A stretch of 49,045 nt of DNA from an uncultured bacterium (GTDB taxonomy: Bacteria > Planctomycetota > UBA1135 > GCA-002748355): positions 1 to 49,045 of the forward strand of contig CALLZN010000015.1 of assembly GCA_937858895.1 (NCBI GenBank), in the 5' to 3' direction. Below the pieces are notes generated by a model. It had not been told where the DNA came from. It did not search any database and saw only the letters and a list, made by a program, of their open reading frames with translations. The position numbers were made by a program, and so were the translations under genes. Shown piece by piece: positions 7,982 through 16,284 of the stretch. How positions within the stretch are numbered: the first letter of the stretch is position 1; each line of letters opens with the position of its first letter.

Positions 7982-10900
7982 TCACAGCTTGGCGCCGACC
8001 TTCATCTCGCCGCCGTCCGACAGCGTGAGGCCGAAGGTGTTGCCGCCCAGGTCGAGGACGATCCACTGCCAGTTGAACTTGGCGCCGACGAACTGCGGGT
8101 CGGTCGAGAGCGACATCGGACCGAAGACCGCTGACCCCGTCGAAGAGGTCGGCAGCACGAAGTTGACGATGCCGATGTCGACGAGGCTCGAGCAACCGAT
8201 CATGCCGAGCGCGTCGAGGGCGATGTTGCTGCGGCCGACACCCAGCTTGAGGATGGCTGCCGAGTTCGTGCGGGCGCCACTCAAGGTGACGCGGATCGAT
8301 CCGCTTTGCCGCGGCATGGTGCCGGTCATTCCGATGCGCGGCAGCTTGCCCCCCGTGCCAGGGCAGGTGCGTCCGTAGTTGGTCCAACCCGGCGGATTGG
8401 CGACGACGTCGCGGTCATACTTCCAGAAGCAGACGTTGTTCTCGCTCACGAGGATGTCGCCGCGCGCATCGCCGTTGGCCTCGAGGCCCGCGACCATGGT
8501 GCCGAAGTCGAGGTTACTGCTGTCGATGCGGTGCCGAATCGAGCCGGTGCGCCCGCTCATCACGGCGACATAGCCCTTGGCGCCGACGAGTACGTCGACG
8601 ACGCCATCGCCGTCGTAGTCACCGATGGGTGCGACCGAGCGACCCCAGCGCAAGTCTCCGTTCGGCCCCCAGAGGCTGCGGATGAACTGACCCGTGCGGC
8701 CCGACCAGAACTGGACGAGTCCGTTGCCATTGTAGGGCGGCGAGGTCGAGACGAAGTCGAAGACCCCGTCGCCGTCGACGTCACCTTGGACACCGCAGAC
8801 AGCGCCACCGCGCTGCTCACCGGGGCTGCCATTCCACGAGCGATAGAGCGATCCGTCGCGGCCTGAGCGCAGCTCCCAGCGGCCCTGATTCGAAAGGTAG
8901 GTCGGCAAGCCGATGACCAAGTCGTCGTAGCCGTCGCCGTTGACGTCACCGACCGTACTGAGACCGGCGATGACGGTACCGGGTGCTGGCTTGACCCGCC
9001 ACAAGAGCGAGCCGTTGCTCGTCCACGCCGAGAGTTCGTCCCGGCCGACGGCTGCGACATCGAACCCAGGGTTGGCGTCGAGGTGGGCGACCGCCAAGCG
9101 CTCGCCAAAGCGATTGCCCGCGCCGCTACCCGTCGCGAACGGGAAGAGAGTGCGACCGCCGATGCGCATGTTGCTTCCCCGATGGAGCAAGACGCGCCCG
9201 TGGTTGCTGCTGTCTGCTGGAAGCCCGACCACGAGATCGCTGTAGCCGTCCCCGTCGAGGTCACCCCCGGCCAGGCTGTAGCCGGCCTCCGAGTTGAAGG
9301 CCCAGTACGTGATGATCACGTTGGTCTTGCCGGAGTAGACCGTGACCGTGCTGAGAGCAGGCTGGCCCAGCGCATAGTCGATGTGGCCGTCGCCATCGAC
9401 GTCGCCGATCTGCGCGACGACGTTCTGGGTCGACGACCCGACGCGGTGTACGCGTTCGGGGCCGACAGTAATCGTTGCCTTGTTCGTGTAGGTCGTGCCG
9501 GCGCAGCTCGTCACCACGCAATCGTAGCTACCGGCCATGGCCGGTGTGATGTTCGTGCCGAGCTTGAGCTCCGTGCTCGTCGCGGCGCTGATCGCGACGT
9601 TGTTGCGTCGCCACTGGAAGGCCATCGAGTTGCTGTGCCCGTCCGCTGCGCAAGAGAGGACCGTCGCCCCGTCGTGGTAGCCGATCGACAGCGTCACGCT
9701 CGTCGGCTGCTTCGTGATCGTCGGAGCGTTGTTCTTGCCTGTGATCACGCGGCTGAAGTTCGAGACCGACTGGCGGTTCTCGAGAATGACACGACGATTG
9801 TCGCGCGTCGCGGTCCCAGACGGGTAGTTGGTGTTGTTGAACTGCAGGTAAACCAAGGGCGAGGAGTACTGCGGCTGCCGCGTCCGTGTGCAGAAGAAGG
9901 GGAAGCTGCAGTCACCCCATCCGCTCCCGTAGCTCATGACCGTGTAAGCGTAGAAGCGCTCGAACAGGACGGTGTCGTAGTGGAAGTAGTGACCGCGGCC
10001 ATAGGTCGTCGGTGTGCAGTCGACGTTGACCGGGTCGTGCGCGCAGCCGAGGTTGTGTCCGAGCTCGTGCGCGAGAGTCATCGAAGCGAGCGAGCTGTAA
10101 CCAGTGACGCTGAAGGCTGCTGTAGTGGACCCGCTGTGGCACCACGCGATGCCGCCGCTGCCACTGACCACGAGGGCAACGAGGTCGGCGTTGTTGGTCT
10201 CACGCAGGCCATGGATCTGGTCCATGAAGCCATCGGTCTTGTTCGTCATCCGATTGAGATCGGTCGTGAGGTTACCCGATGTCGTATAGTTGCTGACCTT
10301 GATGATGGCCTTCGCGCGAAAGCGCATGAAAATGCTGGAGCGGTTCAAGATCACGTTGGCATTGCTCACGCCGTTGAGGCAGGCAGCGCTTGCATTCGAG
10401 TCGCCGCCGGCGGCAACCGACGCTGAAGCGTCGTAGGCCAAGAGCAAGTCGATCTGTTCCGGGTCGTCGTTGCAGACGAGGCTCGCGATACCTGTGTGCT
10501 GGTCGCGATGTGCCTGTGGCAGGTGCGGCGTCATGCAGACGTGCTTGTCATCGTCGAGCTCTTGGGCAACGTAGGCGCCGTTGCCCCCCTGAATCATCAA
10601 GGATTGGAGCTTGGGCTCGTTCGGGAAGATCCAGCCCGCGAAGCCGGTTCCGCTGATGGTGAGGATGACTTCGCTGCCTTCACGGCCCAGTACCTTCCCA
10701 TGCCAATGAAAGCTGTCCTTGACGAAAGGCTCGAGCTCGAGTCGATCGAGGCGGACCGTGAAGTCGGCGTCATCGAACATCTTGATGCGCAGCAAGGTGC
10801 CAACCACGGCGCGACGCAAGAGGGCCGTGTCGACGCGCACGGTGCGGGCGCGCTTGATACCTGGCTCCGGGGCGGGATCCCGTAGGGTCGGGATCAGGAG

Positions 10901-10987
10901 GTCTGGAGCTTCGATGCGAGCGAGGGCTTGACCGAAGGCGACGGGAGAGAGGGCCAAGGTCAGCAAGGCCGGAACGAGTGCATTCAT
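7982..10987 (-). CDS. secreted metzincin metalloprotease with Ig-like, FG-GAP and C-terminal module
   Basis: A 1001-aa exported protein from ATG 10987; residues 1-20 are the signal peptide. Residues about 30-170 look like a propeptide. The catalytic domain, roughly 175-400, carries HELGHNLGCAHD with zinc ligands His307, His311 and His317 and catalytic Glu308. A Met-turn (TVMSYGSG, Met351) places it among metzincins of the reprolysin-like type. An Ig-like domain follows (about 420-505; LSCAADGHS to GSYDCVV), then six or seven FG-GAP/integrin-type blades (DVDGDGHIDY, DLDGDGYSDL, DVNGDGYDDL) that probably bind calcium. The last ~110 residues are a module shared with other secreted proteins in this window. 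It is divergent from the ECF sigma gene (107-bp spacer). Confidence 0.88.
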   Translation of the reverse strand: MNALVPALLTLALSPVAFGQALARIEAPDLLIPTLRDPAPEPGIKRARTVRVDTALLRRAVVGTLLRIKMFDDADFTVRLDRLELEPFVKDSFHWHGKVLGREGSEVILTISGTGFAGWIFPNEPKLQSLMIQGGNGAYVAQELDDDKHVCMTPHLPQAHRDQHTGIASLVCNDDPEQIDLLLAYDASASVAAGGDSNASAACLNGVSNANVILNRSSIFMRFRAKAIIKVSNYTTSGNLTTDLNRMTNKTDGFMDQIHGLRETNNADLVALVVSGSGGIAWCHSGSTTAAFSVTGYSSLASMTLAHELGHNLGCAHDPVNVDCTPTTYGRGHYFHYDTVLFERFYAYTVMSYGSGWGDCSFPFFCTRTRQPQYSSPLVYLQFNNTNYPSGTATRDNRRVILENRQSVSNFSRVITGKNNAPTITKQPTSVTLSIGYHDGATVLSCAADGHSNSMAFQWRRNNVAISAATSTELKLGTNITPAMAGSYDCVVTSCAGTTYTNKATITVGPERVHRVGSSTQNVVAQIGDVDGDGHIDYALGQPALSTVTVYSGKTNVIITYWAFNSEAGYSLAGGDLDGDGYSDLVVGLPADSSNHGRVLLHRGSNMRIGGRTLFPFATGSGAGNRFGERLAVAHLDANPGFDVAAVGRDELSAWTSNGSLLWRVKPAPGTVIAGLSTVGDVNGDGYDDLVIGLPTYLSNQGRWELRSGRDGSLYRSWNGSPGEQRGGAVCGVQGDVDGDGVFDFVSTSPPYNGNGLVQFWSGRTGQFIRSLWGPNGDLRWGRSVAPIGDYDGDGVVDVLVGAKGYVAVMSGRTGSIRHRIDSSNLDFGTMVAGLEANGDARGDILVSENNVCFWKYDRDVVANPPGWTNYGRTCPGTGGKLPRIGMTGTMPRQSGSIRVTLSGARTNSAAILKLGVGRSNIALDALGMIGCSSLVDIGIVNFVLPTSSTGSAVFGPMSLSTDPQFVGAKFNWQWIVLDLGGNTFGLTLSDGGEMKVGAKL

Positions 10988-11079
10988 GGAGTCGTGTTCT
11001 CGATCGTGGATCAGGAACTGACTCAGTCGGAAATGGCCGCGTTCACGACCGGACTTCGGGCACTTTTTTCCTCGTGTCG

Positions 11080-11085
11080 TAGAAT
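11080..11085 (+). promoter_or_regulatory. candidate -10 box TAGAAT of the ECF sigma gene
   Basis: TAGAAT followed by C, the same heptamer as at 4249, ends 9 bases before ATG 11095. No Shine-Dalgarno sequence is present. A T-tract lies about 12-18 bases upstream, but no consensus -35 is visible. Confidence 0.35.
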
Positions 11086-11094
11086 CGCGGGCTG

Positions 11095-11727
11095 ATGCGA
11101 GACGGCTCCGACGCTCTGCCCATGTTCCTGCGTGACCGCGTTCAACGGCGGGCGAGCGCTGCTGCACCGCGCGGCACAGGTGCGGCCGACGACCGAGCGG
11201 TCGACCGCAGCACTGGCGATGACGACCTGCTGCCCCTTGTCTACGACGAGATGCGCGTCCTTGCCCAGGCCTTGTTGCGCGGAGAGCAGCACGAGACCCT
11301 GCAGGCGACCGCCCTCGTCCACGAGGCATGGTTGCGCATGATCGACCCGGCGCAGTTCGAGGGTGAAGACATGGAGGTCGTGCGGCGGCGCTTCTTGGCT
11401 CTTGCGGCGCGGGCGATGCGGTGGATCCTCGTCGACCGTGCGCGCGAACGCAGCGCCCAAAAGCGCGGCGGCGCGTGGAAGCGCATTACCCTCGTCGACG
11501 CCCCGGCCGGCTCGAGTTTCGACGCGAGCGGCGTCCTCGACATCGACGCCGCCCTCGCCAAGCTCGAGTCCTTTCGTCCGCGTCTCGCGCGCATTGCCGA
11601 GCTGCGCCTCTTCGCCGGTCTTACTGCGAACGACGTTGCCGCGACCTTGGGTATCAGCGTGACGCTCGCCAACGACGAGTGGGCGCTCGCGCGCTCGCTG
11701 CTCTCGCAGTCCTTGACCGCATCGTGA
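11095..11727 (+). CDS. ECF-type RNA polymerase sigma factor (PF07638 type)
   Basis: A 210-aa sigma factor that would direct RNA polymerase to a dedicated regulon. Region 2 is seen at about 42-115 (DDLLPLVYDEMRVLAQALL, LQATALVHEAWLRM, then RRRFLALAARAMRWILVDRAR). Region 4 is at about 150-205, with ELRLFAGLTANDVAATLGIS and DEWALARSLL as the helix-turn-helix. These phrases match the Sigma70_ECF (PF07638/TIGR02999) group, which is expanded in planctomycetes and often encoded beside WD40 or PQQ kinases. That is the case here: the kinase operon is convergent, 38 bp away. No anti-sigma factor gene is adjacent, so the kinase may take that role. Confidence 0.92.
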   Translation: MRDGSDALPMFLRDRVQRRASAAAPRGTGAADDRAVDRSTGDDDLLPLVYDEMRVLAQALLRGEQHETLQATALVHEAWLRMIDPAQFEGEDMEVVRRRFLALAARAMRWILVDRARERSAQKRGGAWKRITLVDAPAGSSFDASGVLDIDAALAKLESFRPRLARIAELRLFAGLTANDVAATLGISVTLANDEWALARSLLSQSLTAS

Positions 11728-11765
11728 GCGACGCGGCGGCCTCTGTTCGTGCGAAGGGCGGGGCC

Positions 11766-14700
11766 TCAGTCGCGCGGCGAGGCGTCGACGACCACGACGC
11801 GTCCGTCTTCGGTCGAGAGCGCGAGCATGCTTCCCTCGCGGTTCCACGCAACGGCCGTCACGTCGCTGTCGAAGGCCAGCTCGAAGGTCTGCTGCTGCGT
11901 CGCGAGGTTCCAGAGGCGGAGGCGGCGATCGCGTCCGCCGCTCGCTAGCCGCGATCCGTCGGGGCTCGCCGCGAGACAGAGGACTCGCCCGTCATGAGCG
12001 AGCCAGCGGGCGAGTACCTCCCGCGTCGTGGGATCGCAAACCTGGATGGCGTGGTCGTCGCCAGCGGCGCAGAAACCTGGCCCCGTGGCGTCCAGCGTGC
12101 AGAGGCCGAAACCACGAGCGACGGCGACCTTCCACGTCTCTCGCGCCTGCGTCACATCGAAGACGTGCACATTGTTGCTCCACGTTCGTTGGTGCAAGCT
12201 GCGGCCGTCGGCGGACCACTGGACCATGTGTAAGCGCATCAAGCCAGTGCTGACTGGGGCGACGCTCGCGTCCAAGGGGCTCCACAACAGAGTGTCCTCC
12301 AAGGTCGGCACGACGAGGCGGTCGTCAACTGGGCTCCACGCGACGTTGGCGTGGATCGCTTCGCCAAACTCGCGCACGACCAGCGGCTCGGCTTCGCCTT
12401 GACGGCGCACGACGACGGAACGACCGCGCCAGTGTGCTAACAGGCTGCCATCGCGATTCCAAGCGGCGCGCACCGCGGCCACGCGTTCGACGACGGTTCC
12501 GCGCATGGCTTCGATGACGAGGGTCTCGGCGCCGGATTGAACGGCGATGTTGCCGTCGGGACGAAAGCGCAGTTCATTCTGCCGCCCCTTGCGCACACCT
12601 GGATCGAGGATGCTGCGCACGGCGCGCGGCGTGTCGACACGCCAAGTCTTGAGGGAACCCGTCTGCGTCGCGCTGACCACACGCGCGCCGCTCGGTTCCC
12701 ACGCGATGTAGAACACGGGTGCGTCGTGACTGCCGAGCTTCGTGTATTCACCGTTCTCGAAGCGCCAGATCCCGACGCTCTCGTCCTGAGAGCCGCTGGC
12801 CAAGTGCTCTCCATCGGGACTCCACGCGATGGCCGGACCGCCGAGGCGCTGGCCACGCAAAGTCTTGACCAAGCGGCCATCGACGGCGTCGAAGACCGGG
12901 ACTTCATCTTCGTTGCGCAGCTTGACAGCGAAGATCGGCCGCGTCGGGTGCCATGCCGCGCCATGAAAGCTGTAGTTGGCATTGGGGTAAGCAATGTCGT
13001 GTAGCAGGGTCCAGGTCGTCGTTTCGAAGACGTGCAAGCGCGGCTGCGGATGCATTGGTACCACGCAGTAATGGCCATCCGTAGAGAACGCAGCACCACC
13101 GCCATAGAGGACGCCCGTGTCGGGCCGCTGCACGACCTCGCCCGACTCGACATCGACGATGACGAGGGTGCACTGATCGCCAGTCCCCGGATACTCGAGG
13201 GCGACGATGCTGCGCGCGTCAGGGCTGAGTGCCGCGTGGCGAGGAGCGCGCAGTGGCTTGGTCGTGCTCACGAGGACGCCAGCCTCGGTCACTACTTCGA
13301 TGCGGTCTCCCTGCCGTCGCAGCAGGAAGCCGTGTGCTGGTGAGCGGCCGATCAGGCCCAACGCCGGCGAGACTTCGCTCGCGATCACCATCTCGGGGAG
13401 CCGCCAAGTCGCGATCGTTCCCTTGAGTCTCGCAATCTGGAGCAAGCCGTTGTCCTTGCGAAAGGCGAGACTGCGCGGTGGACCGAACACGAAGTTGCAC
13501 TCGAGCTCCGCGCTTCGACAAGCCGCGCGCAGCACGTGCCATTCGAAGCCGCGCAGGTCGACCTCGCCAGCCCGCGGGGTCCAACGGTCGACGAGCATGC
13601 GCACCGTTGCATCGCCGCTCGTGCTCTGCAGCGCGGTGCTGCCCTGCACCATTTCCGAGGCGTAGAGCCGCGCACGCATGACCTCGCTCATCGCATCGGC
13701 GCTGCGTCGCAAGTCGCTCTGCACGAGCGCCATGGACTTGTTCTCAGCGGCGTAGAGCGAAGTCGCGATCAAGCCTGCGACCAAAGCCAGCAAGGTTGCC
13801 GCGCTGCCGAGGACGAGCGCCTTGTGTCGCCGCGCGAAGCGCCGCGCGCGATAGGTGAGCGTTGCAGGTCGCGCGCGGATCGGGAGGTGCGTGAGCCAGC
13901 GCTCGAGGTCGTCACGAAGCTCGGCCGCAGTCTGGTATCGGCGCGAAGGCTCCTTCGCGAGCGCGCGGTCGCAGATCGTCTCGATGTCGCCACGCCACTC
14001 TCGATCGAGGCTGCCGAGCCGCGTCGGATCGCGGTCGCGGACGAAGCGGCCCAGGTCGCTCAGCGGTCGCCCATGGAAGTCGAGGGGCAGGCGCCCCGAG
14101 AGCAGCTCGTAGAGCACGACGCCGAGCGAGTAGACGTCGCTGCGCCCGTCGACCTTGGCGCTCGACCCGGCGATCTGCTCGGGGCTCATGTAGGGGAGCG
14201 TCCCGAGCATCTGGCCGGTGCTCGTTTGCATCGCCGACGCTGGATTGTCGTCGTCGCGCGACTTCGCGATTCCGAAGTCCAAGACCTTGGGCACGGGCGC
14301 CGAGGTCGTCGTTGCCGGCGTCACGAGGATGTTCTGCGGTTTGAGATCTCGATGCACGACGCCGCAATCGTGTGCGTGCTGGACGGCGTCGCAGACCGCC
14401 ACGAAGAGCTCGATGCGCGCCCGCGTCGTGAGCCGTTTCTCCTTGGCGAAGTCCGTGATCGGCAGGCCGTCGACGAGCTCCATCGCGAAGTAGGGCATGG
14501 TGCCGAAGCCGTGGTCCGCGGTGCCAGCATCGTAGATGTGTGCGATCGACGGATGACGGAGGCGGGCGAGGAGCTCCGCTTCTTGGCGGAAGCGTTGCAG
14601 GAGTTCGGGGCGCGCGATGCCCGCGTGGAGGACCTTGAGGGCGACTTCGCGTCTTGGATGGGCTTGCTGCGCGCGGTAGACGACACCCATGCCGCCGCGG

Positions 14701-15008
14701 CCGAGGAGGCCGACGATGCGGTAGGGGCCGATCTGTTCGGGCGCTTCGGGCGAGGTCGCATCGTCGTCGTGCGCCGTCGCGGCGAGGCGCCCCAGCGCTT
14801 CGATGCTGGCTGCCGGCGCGTCGTGGTGGCGCAGCAGGTCTTCGACGGCAGACTCGAGGGCTCGGTCGCCTTTGGCCGCGCTTGCGAGTTGGCGAGCTCG
14901 CTCCTCGGGGTTCAGGGCGTAGAGCTCGATGAAGAGCTCTGCCGCGCGTCGCTTCGTGGCGTCGTCGTCGTTGTTGTCTTCTTCTTGCTCTTCTAGCGGC
15001 GTGGTCAC
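11766..15008 (-). CDS. transmembrane Ser/Thr protein kinase with C-terminal WD40 domain
   Basis: A 1080-aa sensor-type kinase. It begins at GTG 15008, which overlaps the stop of the upstream propeller gene as GTGA; no other start is nearby. An acidic N-terminus is followed by the kinase domain at about 95-372: glycine loop GRGGMGVVY (103-111), Lys125 in VALK, HRDLKPQN (219-226; Asp221), DFG at 244-246, and MSPEQ. All catalytic residues are intact. One membrane helix spans about 397-419. The rest is WD40 repeats (for example WSPDGEHLASGSQDESVGIW and SPDGSRLASGGRD), predicted outside the cytoplasm. It is the last gene of a three-gene operon and convergent with an ECF sigma gene. Confidence 0.92.
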   Translation of the reverse strand: MTTPLEEQEEDNNDDDATKRRAAELFIELYALNPEERARQLASAAKGDRALESAVEDLLRHHDAPAASIEALGRLAATAHDDDATSPEAPEQIGPYRIVGLLGRGGMGVVYRAQQAHPRREVALKVLHAGIARPELLQRFRQEAELLARLRHPSIAHIYDAGTADHGFGTMPYFAMELVDGLPITDFAKEKRLTTRARIELFVAVCDAVQHAHDCGVVHRDLKPQNILVTPATTTSAPVPKVLDFGIAKSRDDDNPASAMQTSTGQMLGTLPYMSPEQIAGSSAKVDGRSDVYSLGVVLYELLSGRLPLDFHGRPLSDLGRFVRDRDPTRLGSLDREWRGDIETICDRALAKEPSRRYQTAAELRDDLERWLTHLPIRARPATLTYRARRFARRHKALVLGSAATLLALVAGLIATSLYAAENKSMALVQSDLRRSADAMSEVMRARLYASEMVQGSTALQSTSGDATVRMLVDRWTPRAGEVDLRGFEWHVLRAACRSAELECNFVFGPPRSLAFRKDNGLLQIARLKGTIATWRLPEMVIASEVSPALGLIGRSPAHGFLLRRQGDRIEVVTEAGVLVSTTKPLRAPRHAALSPDARSIVALEYPGTGDQCTLVIVDVESGEVVQRPDTGVLYGGGAAFSTDGHYCVVPMHPQPRLHVFETTTWTLLHDIAYPNANYSFHGAAWHPTRPIFAVKLRNEDEVPVFDAVDGRLVKTLRGQRLGGPAIAWSPDGEHLASGSQDESVGIWRFENGEYTKLGSHDAPVFYIAWEPSGARVVSATQTGSLKTWRVDTPRAVRSILDPGVRKGRQNELRFRPDGNIAVQSGAETLVIEAMRGTVVERVAAVRAAWNRDGSLLAHWRGRSVVVRRQGEAEPLVVREFGEAIHANVAWSPVDDRLVVPTLEDTLLWSPLDASVAPVSTGLMRLHMVQWSADGRSLHQRTWSNNVHVFDVTQARETWKVAVARGFGLCTLDATGPGFCAAGDDHAIQVCDPTTREVLARWLAHDGRVLCLAASPDGSRLASGGRDRRLRLWNLATQQQTFELAFDSDVTAVAWNREGSMLALSTEDGRVVVVDASPRD

Positions 15009-16276
15009 TGCTCTTCGATGCGATAGAGATAGCGCTTGCTCCGCAGCAGGAAGGCGTCGTCGACGACGGCGGGCGAAGCCATGAAGCCATCGCCCTCGCC
15101 GAGTTCATTCCGCGCGAGGACCGTGAGCTCATCGCTCGCCGCGAGGACGGTCGTCCTTCCTTCGCGGTCGAAGAAGTAGACTCGCCCCTGCGCCAGCAGC
15201 GGCGAGGCCGAGACCTCGGCGTCGAGTCGCAGCAGCCAGCGGCGCTCGCCGGTTTTGCGATCGAGGCAGGAGGCGATGCCGGCGTCGTTGCTCATGTAGA
15301 TGCGCGTCGCGTCGAGGACCGGTGAAGGCATGGTCGGGACATTGCGCTTCTGTTCCCAGACGAGGGCGCGGTCGCTCACGTCGCCTTCACCGCTGAGGTC
15401 GAGGGCGAGTAGGCGCGGTCGATTGAAGGCCGTCGTCAAGTAGGCGACGCCGTCTATCGCGATCGGTCGCGCCGACATCGAATAGCCGCGGTAGCGGTAG
15501 CGCCAGACTTCGCGACCTGTTGCGGCTTCATACTGATAGACGGCCTCGGCGCCCGCGCTGAGCAGCCGCGTCTCGCCGTCGACAGTGACGAGGATGGGCG
15601 TGCTGTAGGCCTTGCGCTCGTCGGGGCTCAGTTCGCGGAAGTCGACCGAGCGCTTGGTCTTCCACCGAGTCGCGCCCGTTGCTTGGTCGAGCGCGACGAG
15701 GTACTGGACGTCGCCGCCGTCGACGTGGAAGACGAACAAATCGTCATAGGCGATCGGCGACGACCCAGGCCCGACGATGTGGTCGCAGACGAGGTCTCGG
15801 CGCTGCCAGAGGACCTTGCGCGTCGCCGTGTCGATGCAGGCGCTTCCATAGCTGCCGAAGTGAACGAAGACGCGCCCGCCCGCGAGCACCGGCGAGGGTG
15901 AGGCGTAGCTGTTGAGCTCGTGCTTGGGGGCAGGCTTCGCGATGTCCCAGAGCTTCTCGTCGTGGACGACCTTGCCGCTCGCGACGTCGACCGCGATCAC
16001 GTAGTGCTCGCTTCCGTCGTCTTTGGCTGACGTCAGCCACGCGAGGCCGGCGGCAATGACCGGCGACGACCAAGCGACGCCGCGGATGGGCGTTCGCCAC
16101 GTCACGTTCTTGTCGTTGCTCCACGTGAGCGGCAGCTTGGCTTGCTCGGGTGCATGGCCGTCGCGGCGAGGGCCGCGGTAGTCGGGCCACTCTGCTCGAG
16201 TCGTCGGGCGCTTCCCGTCGCTGTCTTGCAGGGACGCGAGTACGGCACAGACCGGCCACGCGAAGTGAAGGAGCAT
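15005..16276 (-). CDS. secreted PQQ-like beta-propeller protein (4)
   Basis: A 423-aa propeller from ATG 16276; an in-frame TTG at 16288 overlaps the upstream stop and would add four residues. The N-terminus (MLLHFAWPVCAVLASLQ) is a signal peptide. The mature protein opens with WPDYRGPRRDGHAPEQ, then NVTWRTPIRGVAWSSPVI, the standard entry of this family. Blades include ATGREVWRYRYRG and KTGERRWLLRLD, and it ends in LLRSKRYLYRIEEQ. It overlaps the kinase start by 4 bp and follows a similar propeller gene, so all three are probably translated together. I infer an extracytoplasmic partner of the kinase WD40 domain, but that is untested. Confidence 0.86.
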   Translation of the reverse strand: MLLHFAWPVCAVLASLQDSDGKRPTTRAEWPDYRGPRRDGHAPEQAKLPLTWSNDKNVTWRTPIRGVAWSSPVIAAGLAWLTSAKDDGSEHYVIAVDVASGKVVHDEKLWDIAKPAPKHELNSYASPSPVLAGGRVFVHFGSYGSACIDTATRKVLWQRRDLVCDHIVGPGSSPIAYDDLFVFHVDGGDVQYLVALDQATGATRWKTKRSVDFRELSPDERKAYSTPILVTVDGETRLLSAGAEAVYQYEAATGREVWRYRYRGYSMSARPIAIDGVAYLTTAFNRPRLLALDLSGEGDVSDRALVWEQKRNVPTMPSPVLDATRIYMSNDAGIASCLDRKTGERRWLLRLDAEVSASPLLAQGRVYFFDREGRTTVLAASDELTVLARNELGEGDGFMASPAVVDDAFLLRSKRYLYRIEEQ

Positions 16277-16284
16277 GGATGCGA

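Noticed and set aside
13536-14996. 486-aa plus frame opposite the kinase domain
   Set aside because: It is antisense to intact kinase motifs and has shadow-like composition.
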